21,391 bases of DNA from positions 1 to 21,391 of the forward strand of contig CABSEO010000004.1 of assembly GCA_902476665.1 (NCBI GenBank). Reading direction: 5' to 3'. The stretch comes from an uncultured Emergencia sp. (lineage in GTDB: Bacteria > Bacillota > Clostridia > Peptostreptococcales > Anaerovoracaceae). This document shows, one piece after another, positions 8,006 through 15,553 of the stretch. The notes under the pieces are model-generated. The model was given only the letters and a program-made list of their open reading frames with translations. It had not been told where the DNA came from and made no database searches. Positions within the stretch are counted from its first letter, which is position 1. Every line of letters begins with the position of its first letter. A program made the translations under genes and the position numbers.

Positions 8006-9274
8006 ATGGCTAAGGAAAAAATCGTACTGGCCTACTCTGGCGGCCTGGACACATCCATCATTATTGCATGGCTGAAAGAAAACTATGACTGTGAAGTGAT
8101 TGCAGTATGCTGCAACACAGGGCAGAAAGAAGATTTTGATGCAATTGAAAAGAAAGCTTATGCAACAGGAGCAGATAAAGCATATATTCTTGATATTCGT
8201 GAAGAATTTATTACCGATTATATTTATCCGACTCTGAAAGCTGACGCAATTTATGAAAATGACTACCTGCTGGGAACATCTATGGCAAGACCGCTGCAGG
8301 CCAAGAAAATCGTAGAGATTGCCGAAAAAGAAGGCGCATTTACCATTGCCCACGGCTGTACAGGCAAAGGCAATGATCAGGTTCGTTTTGAATCCACCAT
8401 TCATGCGCTGAATCCTGCGATTAAAATCATTGCGCCTTGGAGAATCTGGGATCTGCAGTCACGTGAAGAATGTATCGAGTATGCTCATGCCCACAACATT
8501 CCGATTTCACAGACTGTAGAAAAGATCTATTCTAGAGATGAAAACATCTGGCACATCAGCCACGAAGGCGGCAATCTGGAAAATCCATGGAACGAACATA
8601 AACCTGACATCCATGTACTTTCCAAAACACCGGAGGATGCACCTGATACACCGACTTATGTGGAAATTGATTTTGAAAAGGGTATCCCGGTTGCCATTGA
8701 TGGCAAAAAAATGGGTCCTGTTGAACTGCTGACCGCCTTAAATAAGTTAGGCAGCGAAAATGGTGTAGGAACCATCGATATTATTGAAAACCGTCTGGTA
8801 GGTATGAAATCCAGAGGTGTATATGAGACTCCGGGCGGCACCATCCTTTTTGCCGCACACAAAGATCTGGAAAAACTGATCCTTGACAGAGATACGCTTC
8901 AGTACAGGAATATTGTATCTCAGAAGTTTGCACAGCTGGTTTACGATGGTCTCTGGTTTACTCCTCTGCGCAAAGCAATTTCCGCATTCGTAGATGAGAC
9001 ACAGACGCTTGTAACTGGTACTGTAAAAATGAAGCTGTATAAAGGTACAGCGTGGCCGGTAGCAAGTAAATCTCCTTATTCTTTATATAACGAGGAATTT
9101 GCTACTTTCAGTGCTGATGAAGTCTATGATCAGAGCGATGCAGAAGGTTTCATCAATCTCTTCTCCCTGCCGCTGAAGATCAGAGCCATCCAGAAGCAGA
9201 ATCTGGAGGGAATTCCTGAAGCACAGAAAGCTCTACCAAAACAGATCTTTAAAGGTGGTTCTTTTGTGGAATAG
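8006..9274 (+). CDS. argG: Argininosuccinate synthase
   Basis: ArgG joins citrulline and aspartate to argininosuccinate using ATP, the next-to-last step of arginine synthesis. The 422-aa product carries the ATP pyrophosphatase P-loop AYSGGLDTS (residues 9-17), the [14 protein letters not shown] segment that binds nucleotide and citrulline (about 116-129), and the characteristic GIPVAIDGK region. Length is close to the 400-450 aa family norm. The start at 8006 is set by GGAGGG eight bases upstream; an in-frame ATG at 7955 would add 17 A/T-encoded residues lacking a ribosome site and overlapping the operator. It is the only plus-strand gene, divergent from carAB and convergent with arcC. The usual partner argH is not next to it, so argininosuccinate lyase must be elsewhere if the pathway is complete. 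Confidence 0.97.
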   Translation: MAKEKIVLAYSGGLDTSIIIAWLKENYDCEVIAVCCNTGQKEDFDAIEKKAYATGADKAYILDIREEFITDYIYPTLKADAIYENDYLLGTSMARPLQAKKIVEIAEKEGAFTIAHGCTGKGNDQVRFESTIHALNPAIKIIAPWRIWDLQSREECIEYAHAHNIPISQTVEKIYSRDENIWHISHEGGNLENPWNEHKPDIHVLSKTPEDAPDTPTYVEIDFEKGIPVAIDGKKMGPVELLTALNKLGSENGVGTIDIIENRLVGMKSRGVYETPGGTILFAAHKDLEKLILDRDTLQYRNIVSQKFAQLVYDGLWFTPLRKAISAFVDETQTLVTGTVKMKLYKGTAWPVASKSPYSLYNEEFATFSADEVYDQSDAEGFINLFSLPLKIRAIQKQNLEGIPEAQKALPKQIFKGGSFVE

Positions 9275-9365
9275 TAAGGGTATATAAAGCTTTAATTTTA
9301 GATCAGCTTCAAGAAGCCATTCTCTTCCTTATACATACAACACTTTTACATTTTCAGACAGCAAA

Positions 9366-9389
9366 GCGGCCGCCCTTTGGGGCGGCCGC
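9366..9389. terminator. GC-rich hairpin between convergent argG and arcC
   Basis: A perfect 10-bp stem, GCGGCCGCCC (9366-9375) with GGGCGGCCGC (9380-9389), encloses a TTTG loop. It is the only strong secondary structure between the convergent stops and so the likely shared terminator. The T-tracts are poor: TTTGCTGTCTG on the minus side, none on the plus side. Termination efficiency is therefore uncertain. Confidence 0.6.
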
Positions 9390-9421
9390 ATGGCATTTAC
9401 ACAATATTTCGTTCAAATAGA

Positions 9422-10366
9422 TTAAGCGAAAGTAATCACTGTACCAGTTTTTCCTTCCAAAGCATCGATAGCTTTATCCAGAGATGTGATAATCGCTTTC
9501 TTGTTCGGATAAGCTCTGACAAACTTCATTGCAGCTTCTACCTTCGGCAGCATGCTTCCAGGAGCAAACTGACCTTCTTCAATATACTTCACTGCATCTT
9601 CCAGATTCAGAGTGTCTAAATCTCTCTGATCAGGCTTGTTGAAGTTTACTGCAACTTTTTCAACTTCTGTCAGGATCATCAGAACGTCAGCCTTTACCTG
9701 TTCAGCAAGCAGTTCAGCTGCAAAGTCCTTATCGATAACAGCTGCCACACCTTCCATGGAACCGTCAGCATTTTCGATAACAGGAATACCGCCGCCTCCG
9801 CATGAAATTACGATGGAAGTATCCCACAGTTTTTTAACTGCATCGATTTCCACGATCTTTCTAGGAAGTGGGGAAGCAACTACTCTTCTCCAGCCTCTTC
9901 CTGCATCTTCTTTCATAGTATAGCCCTTTTCTGTTTCCAGAGCTCTGGCTTCTTCTTCAGAATAGAAAGGTCCAATCGGCTTTGTAGGGTTCTGGAAAGC
10001 TTTGTCGCTCTTTTCCACTACCATCTGAGTAGCTACAGTCAGAACAGGAATGTTTCTGCCTTTTTTGCTCAGAGCATATTTCAGAGCCTGCTGCAGATGA
10101 TATCCGATATAACCCTGGGACATTGCACCACAAACGTCAAATGGCATTGCAGGAGTCACATCTTTAGCTGTTTCAGAAGCCAGCAGAATTCTTCCTACCT
10201 GCGGACCGTTTCCGTGAACCAGACCGATTTCATATCCTTTGCAGCTGATTTCAGCAATATACTGACAAGTCTTTTTTACAACTTCTAACTGAGCTTCTGC
10301 AGTCGGCTCAGATTTTCCGGACTGCAATGCGTTTCCGCCTAAAGCAATTACAATTTTTTCTGCCAT
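9422..10366 (-). CDS. arcC: Carbamate kinase
   Basis: ArcC transfers phosphate from carbamoyl phosphate to ADP, yielding ATP, CO2 and ammonia: the energy-yielding last step of the arginine deiminase pathway. The 314 aa match the family length. It has the amino acid kinase fold signature: IALGGNAL near the N-terminus, VHGNGPQVG near residue 50 (HGNGPQ is diagnostic of carbamate kinase), SCGGGGIPV around residue 190, and a DKDFAAELLA segment that binds nucleotide. The ATG at 10366 is preceded by AGGAG at 9 bases. Only 16 bases separate it from the arcA stop, so it is the last gene of the arcB-arcA-arcC operon. In this cell it would compete with CarAB and ArcB for the same carbamoyl phosphate pool. 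Confidence 0.97.
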   Translation of the reverse strand: MAEKIVIALGGNALQSGKSEPTAEAQLEVVKKTCQYIAEISCKGYEIGLVHGNGPQVGRILLASETAKDVTPAMPFDVCGAMSQGYIGYHLQQALKYALSKKGRNIPVLTVATQMVVEKSDKAFQNPTKPIGPFYSEEEARALETEKGYTMKEDAGRGWRRVVASPLPRKIVEIDAVKKLWDTSIVISCGGGGIPVIENADGSMEGVAAVIDKDFAAELLAEQVKADVLMILTEVEKVAVNFNKPDQRDLDTLNLEDAVKYIEEGQFAPGSMLPKVEAAMKFVRAYPNKKAIITSLDKAIDALEGKTGTVITFA

Positions 10367-10382
10367 AATCTTTATCTCCTAA

Positions 10383-11600
10383 TTATAAATCGTCACGATT
10401 TACAGGGCAAGACATACATCTAGGGCCGCCTCTTCCTCTGGACAGCTCTGCACTTGGAATGGTCAGAACCTTAACGCCTCTCTTATCCAGTAAATCGTTA
10501 GTCACATAGTTTCTTTCATAAGTTACTACAGTTCCCGGAGCAATACACAGAGTGTTGGAGCCGTCGTTCCACTGTTCTCTCTGCGCAGCCATCAAATCGT
10601 TTCCACCACAGCGGATTAAGTCTACTGCAGGCAGATTCAGAACCTTGCTCAGAATATGATCAAGGGAGTCTGTTACAGATTTGAAGTTTGCTTTACCATC
10701 TTTGCCCAGGGTGATTTCAAACAACTGAAGCGGTCCTTCGATTTCAGGATGAATGGTAAACTTGTCATAGTCAACCATAGTGAATACGGTATCCAGATGC
10801 ATGAAAGCTCTTCTCTTTGGAATATCGAATACCAGCACTCTCTTGAAAGTGGACTTGTTCAGCATGTTCTCTGCAAATCTTTCAATAGCAGGCGCTGTGG
10901 TTCTTTCGCTGAGACCGATTGCAACGGTTTCTGCATTAAGCACCAGCACATCTCCGCCTTCAATGGAATATTCATGATCGTAGTCATACCAGATCTGTGA
11001 ACCTTCCGGTGCAAAATCCTTATTATGAAGGAACATATATTTCAGAAGCAGGGCTTCTCTTCTTCTTGTAGTAGTGCTCATGTGATGGATATTGAGGCCG
11101 TTTCCTACACATGCACCAGGGTCTCTGGTGAAATACAGGTTCGGCATCGGATCCATGTAGAACGGATAAGAAGAAGAAATGAAGTCAGCCAGAGACTTGC
11201 TCTCCACCTGAATTTCATCTCTCTTGATACCGGCGATCAGTTTTGTCACCATGGATTTTTCGTCCATGTTGATCAGATAATCATAAATCGCCTCTCTAAC
11301 ACCAATTGAATTAAGATTGCTTTCATCTAAGAATTTATTTAAAAACTCTTCTTTTACAACCTTGTCCTTCAATGCCTTGGCAGTTTCATCAACATAGTAG
11401 ATTACTTCTACACCGTTTTCTCTCAGGACTTCGGCAAATCTGTCGTGCTCCTGCTGTGCCACCTTCAGGAAAGGAATGTCGTCAAACAACAGCCTTTCGA
11501 AGTTGTCAGGAACCAGACCTTCTACTTCTTCACCGATTCTGTGAAGAAGCACTTTATTTAATTTTCCTATTTCAGAATAATTATGGATTCCAGGTTTCAT
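10383..11600 (-). CDS. arcA: Arginine deiminase
   Basis: ArcA hydrolyses arginine to citrulline and ammonia, the first step of fermentative arginine use. The 405-aa protein has the guanidino-modifying enzyme landmarks: FTRDPG near residue 160, the EGGDVLVL segment, HLDTVFTMVD containing the catalytic His near residue 270, and the C-terminal nucleophile Cys395 in GRGGPRCMSCPV. The C-terminus has Cys398 after the nucleophile where Met is common. The ATG at 11600 follows GAGGAG at 6 bases. It is the middle gene of the arc operon, with a 92-bp gap to arcB that holds a GC-rich hairpin and may allow separate control. No arginine/ornithine antiporter (arcD) accompanies the operon here. Confidence 0.97.
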   Translation of the reverse strand: MKPGIHNYSEIGKLNKVLLHRIGEEVEGLVPDNFERLLFDDIPFLKVAQQEHDRFAEVLRENGVEVIYYVDETAKALKDKVVKEEFLNKFLDESNLNSIGVREAIYDYLINMDEKSMVTKLIAGIKRDEIQVESKSLADFISSSYPFYMDPMPNLYFTRDPGACVGNGLNIHHMSTTTRRREALLLKYMFLHNKDFAPEGSQIWYDYDHEYSIEGGDVLVLNAETVAIGLSERTTAPAIERFAENMLNKSTFKRVLVFDIPKRRAFMHLDTVFTMVDYDKFTIHPEIEGPLQLFEITLGKDGKANFKSVTDSLDHILSKVLNLPAVDLIRCGGNDLMAAQREQWNDGSNTLCIAPGTVVTYERNYVTNDLLDKRGVKVLTIPSAELSRGRGGPRCMSCPVNRDDL

Positions 11601-11654
11601 AATTTTCTCCTCGCCTTTACTGTGAACCCTATTGGTTCATGATGAGTAAATCCA

Positions 11655-11680
11655 ACGCCGCGGATTTCAGACCGCGGCGT
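11655..11680 (-). terminator. Intercistronic hairpin between arcB and arcA (attenuator or RNA-processing/stability stem)
   Basis: A perfect GC-rich 9-bp stem, ACGCCGCGG (11655-11663) with CCGCGGCGT (11672-11680), encloses an 8-nt loop 12 bp after the arcB stop. On the minus strand it is followed by TGGATTTACTC, a weak T-tract, so it is probably a partial terminator or a 3' stabiliser for arcB mRNA rather than a full stop. A smaller inverted repeat, TGAACC/GGTTCA (11623-11639), follows before the arcA ribosome site. Confidence 0.5.
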
Positions 11681-11692
11681 CTGAGTCATAAA

Positions 11693-12688
11693 TTAAGCGA
11701 TGGTAGCTACGATAACAGCTTTGATTGTGTGCATTCTGTTTTCAGCTTCGTCGAATACAACGGAGTTCTTGCTTCTGAATACTTCGTCAGTCACCTCGCG
11801 AATGTCATAGCCGGCTTCCTTCTGAGTCTTAGCCATAGTTGTTTCAAAGTCATGGAAGGATGGCAGGCAGTGCATGAATAAGCAGTCAGGATTTTCAGTT
11901 GAAGCCATCAGTTCTTCTGTTACCTTGAATGGAGTCAGCAGTCTAACTCTTTCAGGAATTTCTGCTTCTTCACCCATGGAAGCCCATACGTCAGCGTAGA
12001 TTACATCTGCACCCTTCAGGCAAGCAGGATCGGAAGAGATTTCAATTGTTGCGCCTGTTTCTTTAGCAACTTCCTGTACCTTTGCGATAACATCCTGATT
12101 CAGCTCAGCTTTCAGTTCATCAGGACCATATGCAACATAGTGCATACCCATCTTTGCACATCCGTACATCCAAGCATAGGACATGTTGTTTCTGATATCT
12201 CCGGAGAATACAACCTTAACTCTGTTCAGCGGTTTTGCACAGTGTTCTTCGATAGTCATCAGGTCAGCCAGAATCTGAGTTGGATGATCAACGTCAGTCA
12301 GACCGTTCCATACAGGAACGCCTGCATATTTTGCAAGACCTTCAACAACTTCCTGATCAAATCCTCTGTATTCAATACCGTCATAGAATCTGCCCAGTAC
12401 CTTAGCAGTATCTTCCATAGTTTCTTTCTTGCCCATCTGGGAGCTTCCGGAATCCAGGAATGTTACACCAGCGCCTTCATCCATAGCTGCTACTTCAAAA
12501 GCGCATCTTGTTCTTGTGGAAGTCTTTTCGAACAACAGCACGATGTTCTTACCTTTCAGAATCTGATTGCAGATACCTGCTCTTTTCTTGGCCTTCAGGT
12601 CATGAGCCAGATCTAACATATATCTGATTTCTTCCGGTGTGAAATCCATGAGTGTTAAAAAGCTTCTTCCTTTTAAATTTACTGCCAT
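11693..12688 (-). CDS. arcB: Ornithine carbamoyltransferase (arc-operon, catabolic type)
   Basis: In the arginine deiminase pathway this enzyme splits citrulline by phosphorolysis into ornithine and carbamoyl phosphate; it can also run in the anabolic direction. The 331 aa carry the carbamoyl phosphate motif STRTR (57-61), HPTQ (135-138), the SGDIRNN segment near 162, the DVWASMGE loop near 233 and the ornithine-binding HCLP (273-276). The ATG at 12688 has AAAGGAG upstream. It is the first gene of an arcB-arcA-arcC operon with a sigma-A promoter at 12754-12783. As carAB and argG lie next door and no separate argF is visible, this one enzyme may serve both directions; that is inference. Catabolic and anabolic forms cannot be separated by sequence alone here. 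Confidence 0.96.
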   Translation of the reverse strand: MAVNLKGRSFLTLMDFTPEEIRYMLDLAHDLKAKKRAGICNQILKGKNIVLLFEKTSTRTRCAFEVAAMDEGAGVTFLDSGSSQMGKKETMEDTAKVLGRFYDGIEYRGFDQEVVEGLAKYAGVPVWNGLTDVDHPTQILADLMTIEEHCAKPLNRVKVVFSGDIRNNMSYAWMYGCAKMGMHYVAYGPDELKAELNQDVIAKVQEVAKETGATIEISSDPACLKGADVIYADVWASMGEEAEIPERVRLLTPFKVTEELMASTENPDCLFMHCLPSFHDFETTMAKTQKEAGYDIREVTDEVFRSKNSVVFDEAENRMHTIKAVIVATIA

Positions 12689-12720
12689 AGCTTTAGTCTC
12701 CTTTTCTCTTTAGAATTCGT

Positions 12721-12738
12721 GATGATTTTTCATTCATT
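12721..12738. promoter_or_regulatory. ARG-box-like site in the arc leader
   Basis: The minus strand reads AATGAATGAAAAATCATC, agreeing with the recalled ArgR/AhrC consensus CATGAATAAAAATTCAAG at 13 of 18 positions. It lies just downstream of the predicted arc start point. By-eye match only; the A/T-rich background lowers its value. Confidence 0.4.
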
Positions 12739-12753
12739 TAAATAGTTTAACTC

Positions 12754-12783
12754 TCTATACTGAAATCATACTATATTTGTCAA
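12754..12783 (-). promoter_or_regulatory. arcBAC promoter
   Basis: A consensus -35, TTGACA (12783-12778), is followed by an 18-bp spacer and -10 TATAGA (12759-12754). The leader to arcB is about 60 nt. The imperfect -10 and long spacer fit a promoter that needs help, and candidate activator repeats lie directly upstream of the -35. Confidence 0.6.
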
Positions 12784-12792
12784 AAAATTAAA

Positions 12793-12853
12793 GTACCAGT
12801 ACTTCATTTTTTTTATGTACCAGTTTTCGGTAAATATTTCATCAAAATACCAG
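12793..12853. promoter_or_regulatory. Three direct TACCAG repeats: candidate MocR operator
   Basis: On the plus strand GTACCAGT occurs at 12793-12800 and 12817-12824, and ATACCAG at 12847-12853 (starts 24 and 30 bp apart). They lie just upstream of the arc -35, where an activator would bind. The first copy is also the centre of the palindrome AAGTAC-CA-GTACTT (12791-12804). MocR-family regulators such as GabR are known for direct-repeat operators, and I recall ATACCA as the GabR half-site. The neighbouring MocR gene is therefore the obvious candidate to bind here. Confidence 0.5.
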
Positions 12854-12878
12854 AAAAACCGCGTTATTCCGCGGTTTT
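12848..12878 (-). terminator. Terminator overlapping the end of the MocR gene
   Basis: A 9-bp stem, AAAACCGCG with CGCGGTTTT (12855-12863 and 12870-12878), encloses a 6-nt loop that contains the stop codon of the regulator gene. On the minus strand it is followed by TTTTTCTGG. The last coding codons form one arm of the stem, and the third TACCAG repeat sits in the tail. Confidence 0.75.
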
Positions 12879-14354
12879 CAGTAAAGTATGCCTCTTGTCC
12901 GATACCAGTGTCTCTATGATTTCCACAAAATTCTCCATCCCCAGTTTAATCCTTGACTCATTTTCAAAAGAATAATTCAACCTGATATAATTCTGGCCTC
13001 CATTGCGATCCGGATAAAAAATCTCTCCAGGAATCACAGAAATCCCCTTCTTTGCGCAGGCAGTCACTACCATCTTGCTGTCCACCTTTTCTGGCAGTCT
13101 GCACCATATGTATACACCACCCCTGGGCTTTTCATAACTCAGCCCCAAGGGTACCAGTCTGTCCAGATAACTGCACATCAGGTTTCTTTTTTTCCTGTTC
13201 AGCGCGGTAATTCTTCTGGCATTCTCATAATACTTCCCTTCGATGATATATCTGGCCAGCAGTTTCTGTGTCATCCAGTCAAGAGACATAATACGAATAG
13301 AAACCAGATAGCTGAGGGCTTTGATCAGCTTGTCCGGACCTACAACAAACGCCATAGAAAGTCCCGGAATGAAAGTTAGCGAAAAAGAGTAGATGTAAAT
13401 CACATTTTCACTGCGGTCCATAGATTTAAGAGTCGGCTTTGTCATACTCTCAAAAGAAAGCTCAGATGCCGCATCCTCTTCGATGACCGGAAGTCGATAA
13501 CGGTTGGAAAGTTCCAGAATCTTCTGTCTGCGTTCTACAGACAGAATGTTGCCCGTAGGATCATGGTAACTGGAACTTACATAAATAAACTTAGGGCGGT
13601 GTGTCTCAATAAGAGCCTCCAGATTTTCACAGATCATGCCGTCATGGTCTACAGGTACAGTGACAGCTTTGCATCCGGCCAGCTCAATAACTCGATACAC
13701 ATCCGGAGAAACGGGCTCTTCGATAATAACCTTGTCTCCTTCTTTCAGCATGGCGGTGATAATAAAATCCAAAGCCTGATTGGTTTCAGACAAAATCTGC
13801 ACCTGACTGAGTCCCGCTTTAATTCCCTTGGTCCTCAAATAAGAAAGCACCTGCCGCCGCAGCGTAAGATCTCCCTGATAAGGGGTCAAAAACGATCCTC
13901 TTCTTCCCTGCTCATTAAGAATGGCCGCCAGATCTGCTCCCAGATTTTCCTCCCCATACACGGCAGGAGGCATTCCTGTGGAAAAGGAAATATTATTTGC
14001 TTCGGTAAAACGAAGAAAAATGTCGTCAAAGGTGCGTTCCATATCCTGATATTCATCTTTCAGCACCACACTCCAGTTTACTTTTTTCCTCACGTCAGGT
14101 TCATAAAAATCCCGGCTCCGGTAAGTAACCCGATAACCAACACCCCGCACCGACTCCACCAGTTCCTGATCTTTGAGATTAGAATACGCTTTAATCACTG
14201 TGTTTCGATGCACACCTAGGAGCTGCGAAAGAGCGCGTTCCGAAGGCAGTACTGCTCCATCTGACAGCTGACCGCTCAGAATCAGTTCCTTCACCTGATC
14301 AGCAATCTGCCAGTAGATTGGCGTTCTGATGTTTTTATCTACATGAATCTGCAT
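12864..14354 (-). CDS. MocR/GntR-family regulator with aminotransferase-like domain lacking the PLP lysine
   Basis: The 496-aa protein has an N-terminal GntR winged helix (about 8-75; LPSERALSQLLGVHRNTV at 36-53) fused to a class I aminotransferase fold (about 120-490), the MocR architecture. MocR proteins normally hold PLP through a Lys in an SFSKT motif. Here the motif reads SFSLTF with Leu326 (codon CTA). The EDDYDSE segment is IEEDAASE, so the PLP-contacting Tyr is Ala295 and the pyridine-contacting Asp is Glu293. The carboxylate-binding Arg near 458 (YIRLNYSF) is retained. The domain therefore probably cannot form an aldimine and may bind an amino acid directly. It follows the methyltransferase gene by 6 bases with a weak ribosome site. 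It ends just upstream of the arc promoter, so I infer control of arginine catabolism. Confidence 0.9.
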   Translation of the reverse strand: MQIHVDKNIRTPIYWQIADQVKELILSGQLSDGAVLPSERALSQLLGVHRNTVIKAYSNLKDQELVESVRGVGYRVTYRSRDFYEPDVRKKVNWSVVLKDEYQDMERTFDDIFLRFTEANNISFSTGMPPAVYGEENLGADLAAILNEQGRRGSFLTPYQGDLTLRRQVLSYLRTKGIKAGLSQVQILSETNQALDFIITAMLKEGDKVIIEEPVSPDVYRVIELAGCKAVTVPVDHDGMICENLEALIETHRPKFIYVSSSYHDPTGNILSVERRQKILELSNRYRLPVIEEDAASELSFESMTKPTLKSMDRSENVIYIYSFSLTFIPGLSMAFVVGPDKLIKALSYLVSIRIMSLDWMTQKLLARYIIEGKYYENARRITALNRKKRNLMCSYLDRLVPLGLSYEKPRGGVYIWCRLPEKVDSKMVVTACAKKGISVIPGEIFYPDRNGGQNYIRLNYSFENESRIKLGMENFVEIIETLVSDKRHTLLKTAE

Positions 14355-14360
14355 GCTTCT

Positions 14361-15488
14361 TTATGCCTTCTTTCCATGAAACTGATAATAGCACACCTCC
14401 AGGCGTCCATTATAAAGCTTTCTGCGGCGATCTGCAGGCCGTCCCATGATCTTTTCTTCAACATTTTTATCTGTGGTTACCATAAACAGAGACCATGTCG
14501 GATTCTCTGCAAAAAACTCTTTGTATTTCCGATAAATATTTTCTATCTGCTGTTTTTCTCCGATACGCTCCCCATAAGGCGGATTGGTGATAATGATTCC
14601 ACCGGGCTCTTTGGCCTGTATTCTGCTCATATTCATTCGTTTGAATACAATACAGTCATCCACTCCCGCCTCAATGGCATTTTCTTCAGCCGCTTCAATA
14701 GCCTTAGGATCCACGTCAAAAGCAAAAATAGACAGATCCGCATCGTAATTGACCGATTCAAAGGCTTTTTTTCTTTCTTCCTTCCATAAAGACTTGGGAA
14801 TCAGCTCCCATTCCTCAGAAGCAAAGACCCGATTCAGTCCCGGCGCAATATTGCGACCTATCATGGCGGCCTCGATAGGAATGGTTCCTGAACCGCAGCA
14901 CGGATCCATCAATAGCCGTCCCTCTTTCCAGAAGGAAAGCTGCACCATGGCTGCTGCCAGCGTTTCCTTGATAGGTGCCGCTACGTCACATACCCGGTAT
15001 CCACGCTTATGCAGACCCGCACCGCTGGTATCCACAGTGACCGTTACATTATCTTTCAGAAGAGTCACCTTCACCGTATAGGCAGCCCCTGTTTCTTCAA
15101 AGTGGTCTATACAATAATATTCATGCAGCCGTTCCACAATAGCTTTTTTAACAATGCTCTGACATGCCGGAACACTGTGCAGCTTAGATTTTACAGAAGT
15201 TCCTGTCACAGTGAATTTCCCGTCGGGCGGAATCAGTTCCTCCCAGGCGATGGCTTTTGTCTGCTGAAACAGCTCTTCGAACTCCTGCGCTTTGAATTCT
15301 CCCATCTTCAGAAGCACCCGATCCGCTGATCTCAGCCATAAATTGCTTCTGACAATTGCCCTTTCGTCACCCAGATAAGTAATTTTCGCATCCTCAGACT
15401 TGAGAATCTTATACCCCAGATTCTGTATTTCTCTTTTAACCACCGCCTCAAGCCCAAATGTGGCAGTGGCAATCAGTTCTAATTTCAT
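14361..15488 (-). CDS. THUMP-domain SAM-dependent RNA methyltransferase (RlmL/YpsC-like)
   Basis: Predicted N2-guanine methyltransferase acting on 23S rRNA (or tRNA) in the cytoplasm. The 375 aa match YpsC-type proteins, which correspond to the N-terminal half of E. coli RlmL. An N-terminal ferredoxin-like/THUMP region covers about 1-155 and has the HKRGYR motif at 160-165. The Rossmann methyltransferase domain shows the SAM motif DPCCGSG (195-201) and the catalytic motif NPPY (302-305) in ITNPPYGERIG. The ATG at 15488 follows GGAG by 5 bases, and a good promoter lies at 15525-15553. It shares a transcript with the MocR gene (6-base gap). No functional tie between rRNA modification and arginine is evident; this may be fortuitous co-transcription. 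The exact target base cannot be read from sequence. Confidence 0.93.
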   Translation of the reverse strand: MKLELIATATFGLEAVVKREIQNLGYKILKSEDAKITYLGDERAIVRSNLWLRSADRVLLKMGEFKAQEFEELFQQTKAIAWEELIPPDGKFTVTGTSVKSKLHSVPACQSIVKKAIVERLHEYYCIDHFEETGAAYTVKVTLLKDNVTVTVDTSGAGLHKRGYRVCDVAAPIKETLAAAMVQLSFWKEGRLLMDPCCGSGTIPIEAAMIGRNIAPGLNRVFASEEWELIPKSLWKEERKKAFESVNYDADLSIFAFDVDPKAIEAAEENAIEAGVDDCIVFKRMNMSRIQAKEPGGIIITNPPYGERIGEKQQIENIYRKYKEFFAENPTWSLFMVTTDKNVEEKIMGRPADRRRKLYNGRLEVCYYQFHGKKA

Positions 15489-15524
15489 AAATACTCCATA
15501 TTATCCGTAAATACTGATATAACT

Positions 15525-15553
15525 ATAATATCTGCTTATATGCCAGGTGTAAA
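15525..15553 (-). promoter_or_regulatory. Promoter of the methyltransferase-MocR operon
   Basis: On the minus strand -35 TTTACA (15553-15548), a 17-bp spacer and -10 TATTAT (15530-15525), giving a leader of about 30 nt. Confidence 0.7.

Noticed and set aside
13563..14219. 218-codon plus-strand frame opposite the MocR gene
   Set aside because: Antisense shadow; the minus-strand frame has a clear GntR and aminotransferase-like fold.
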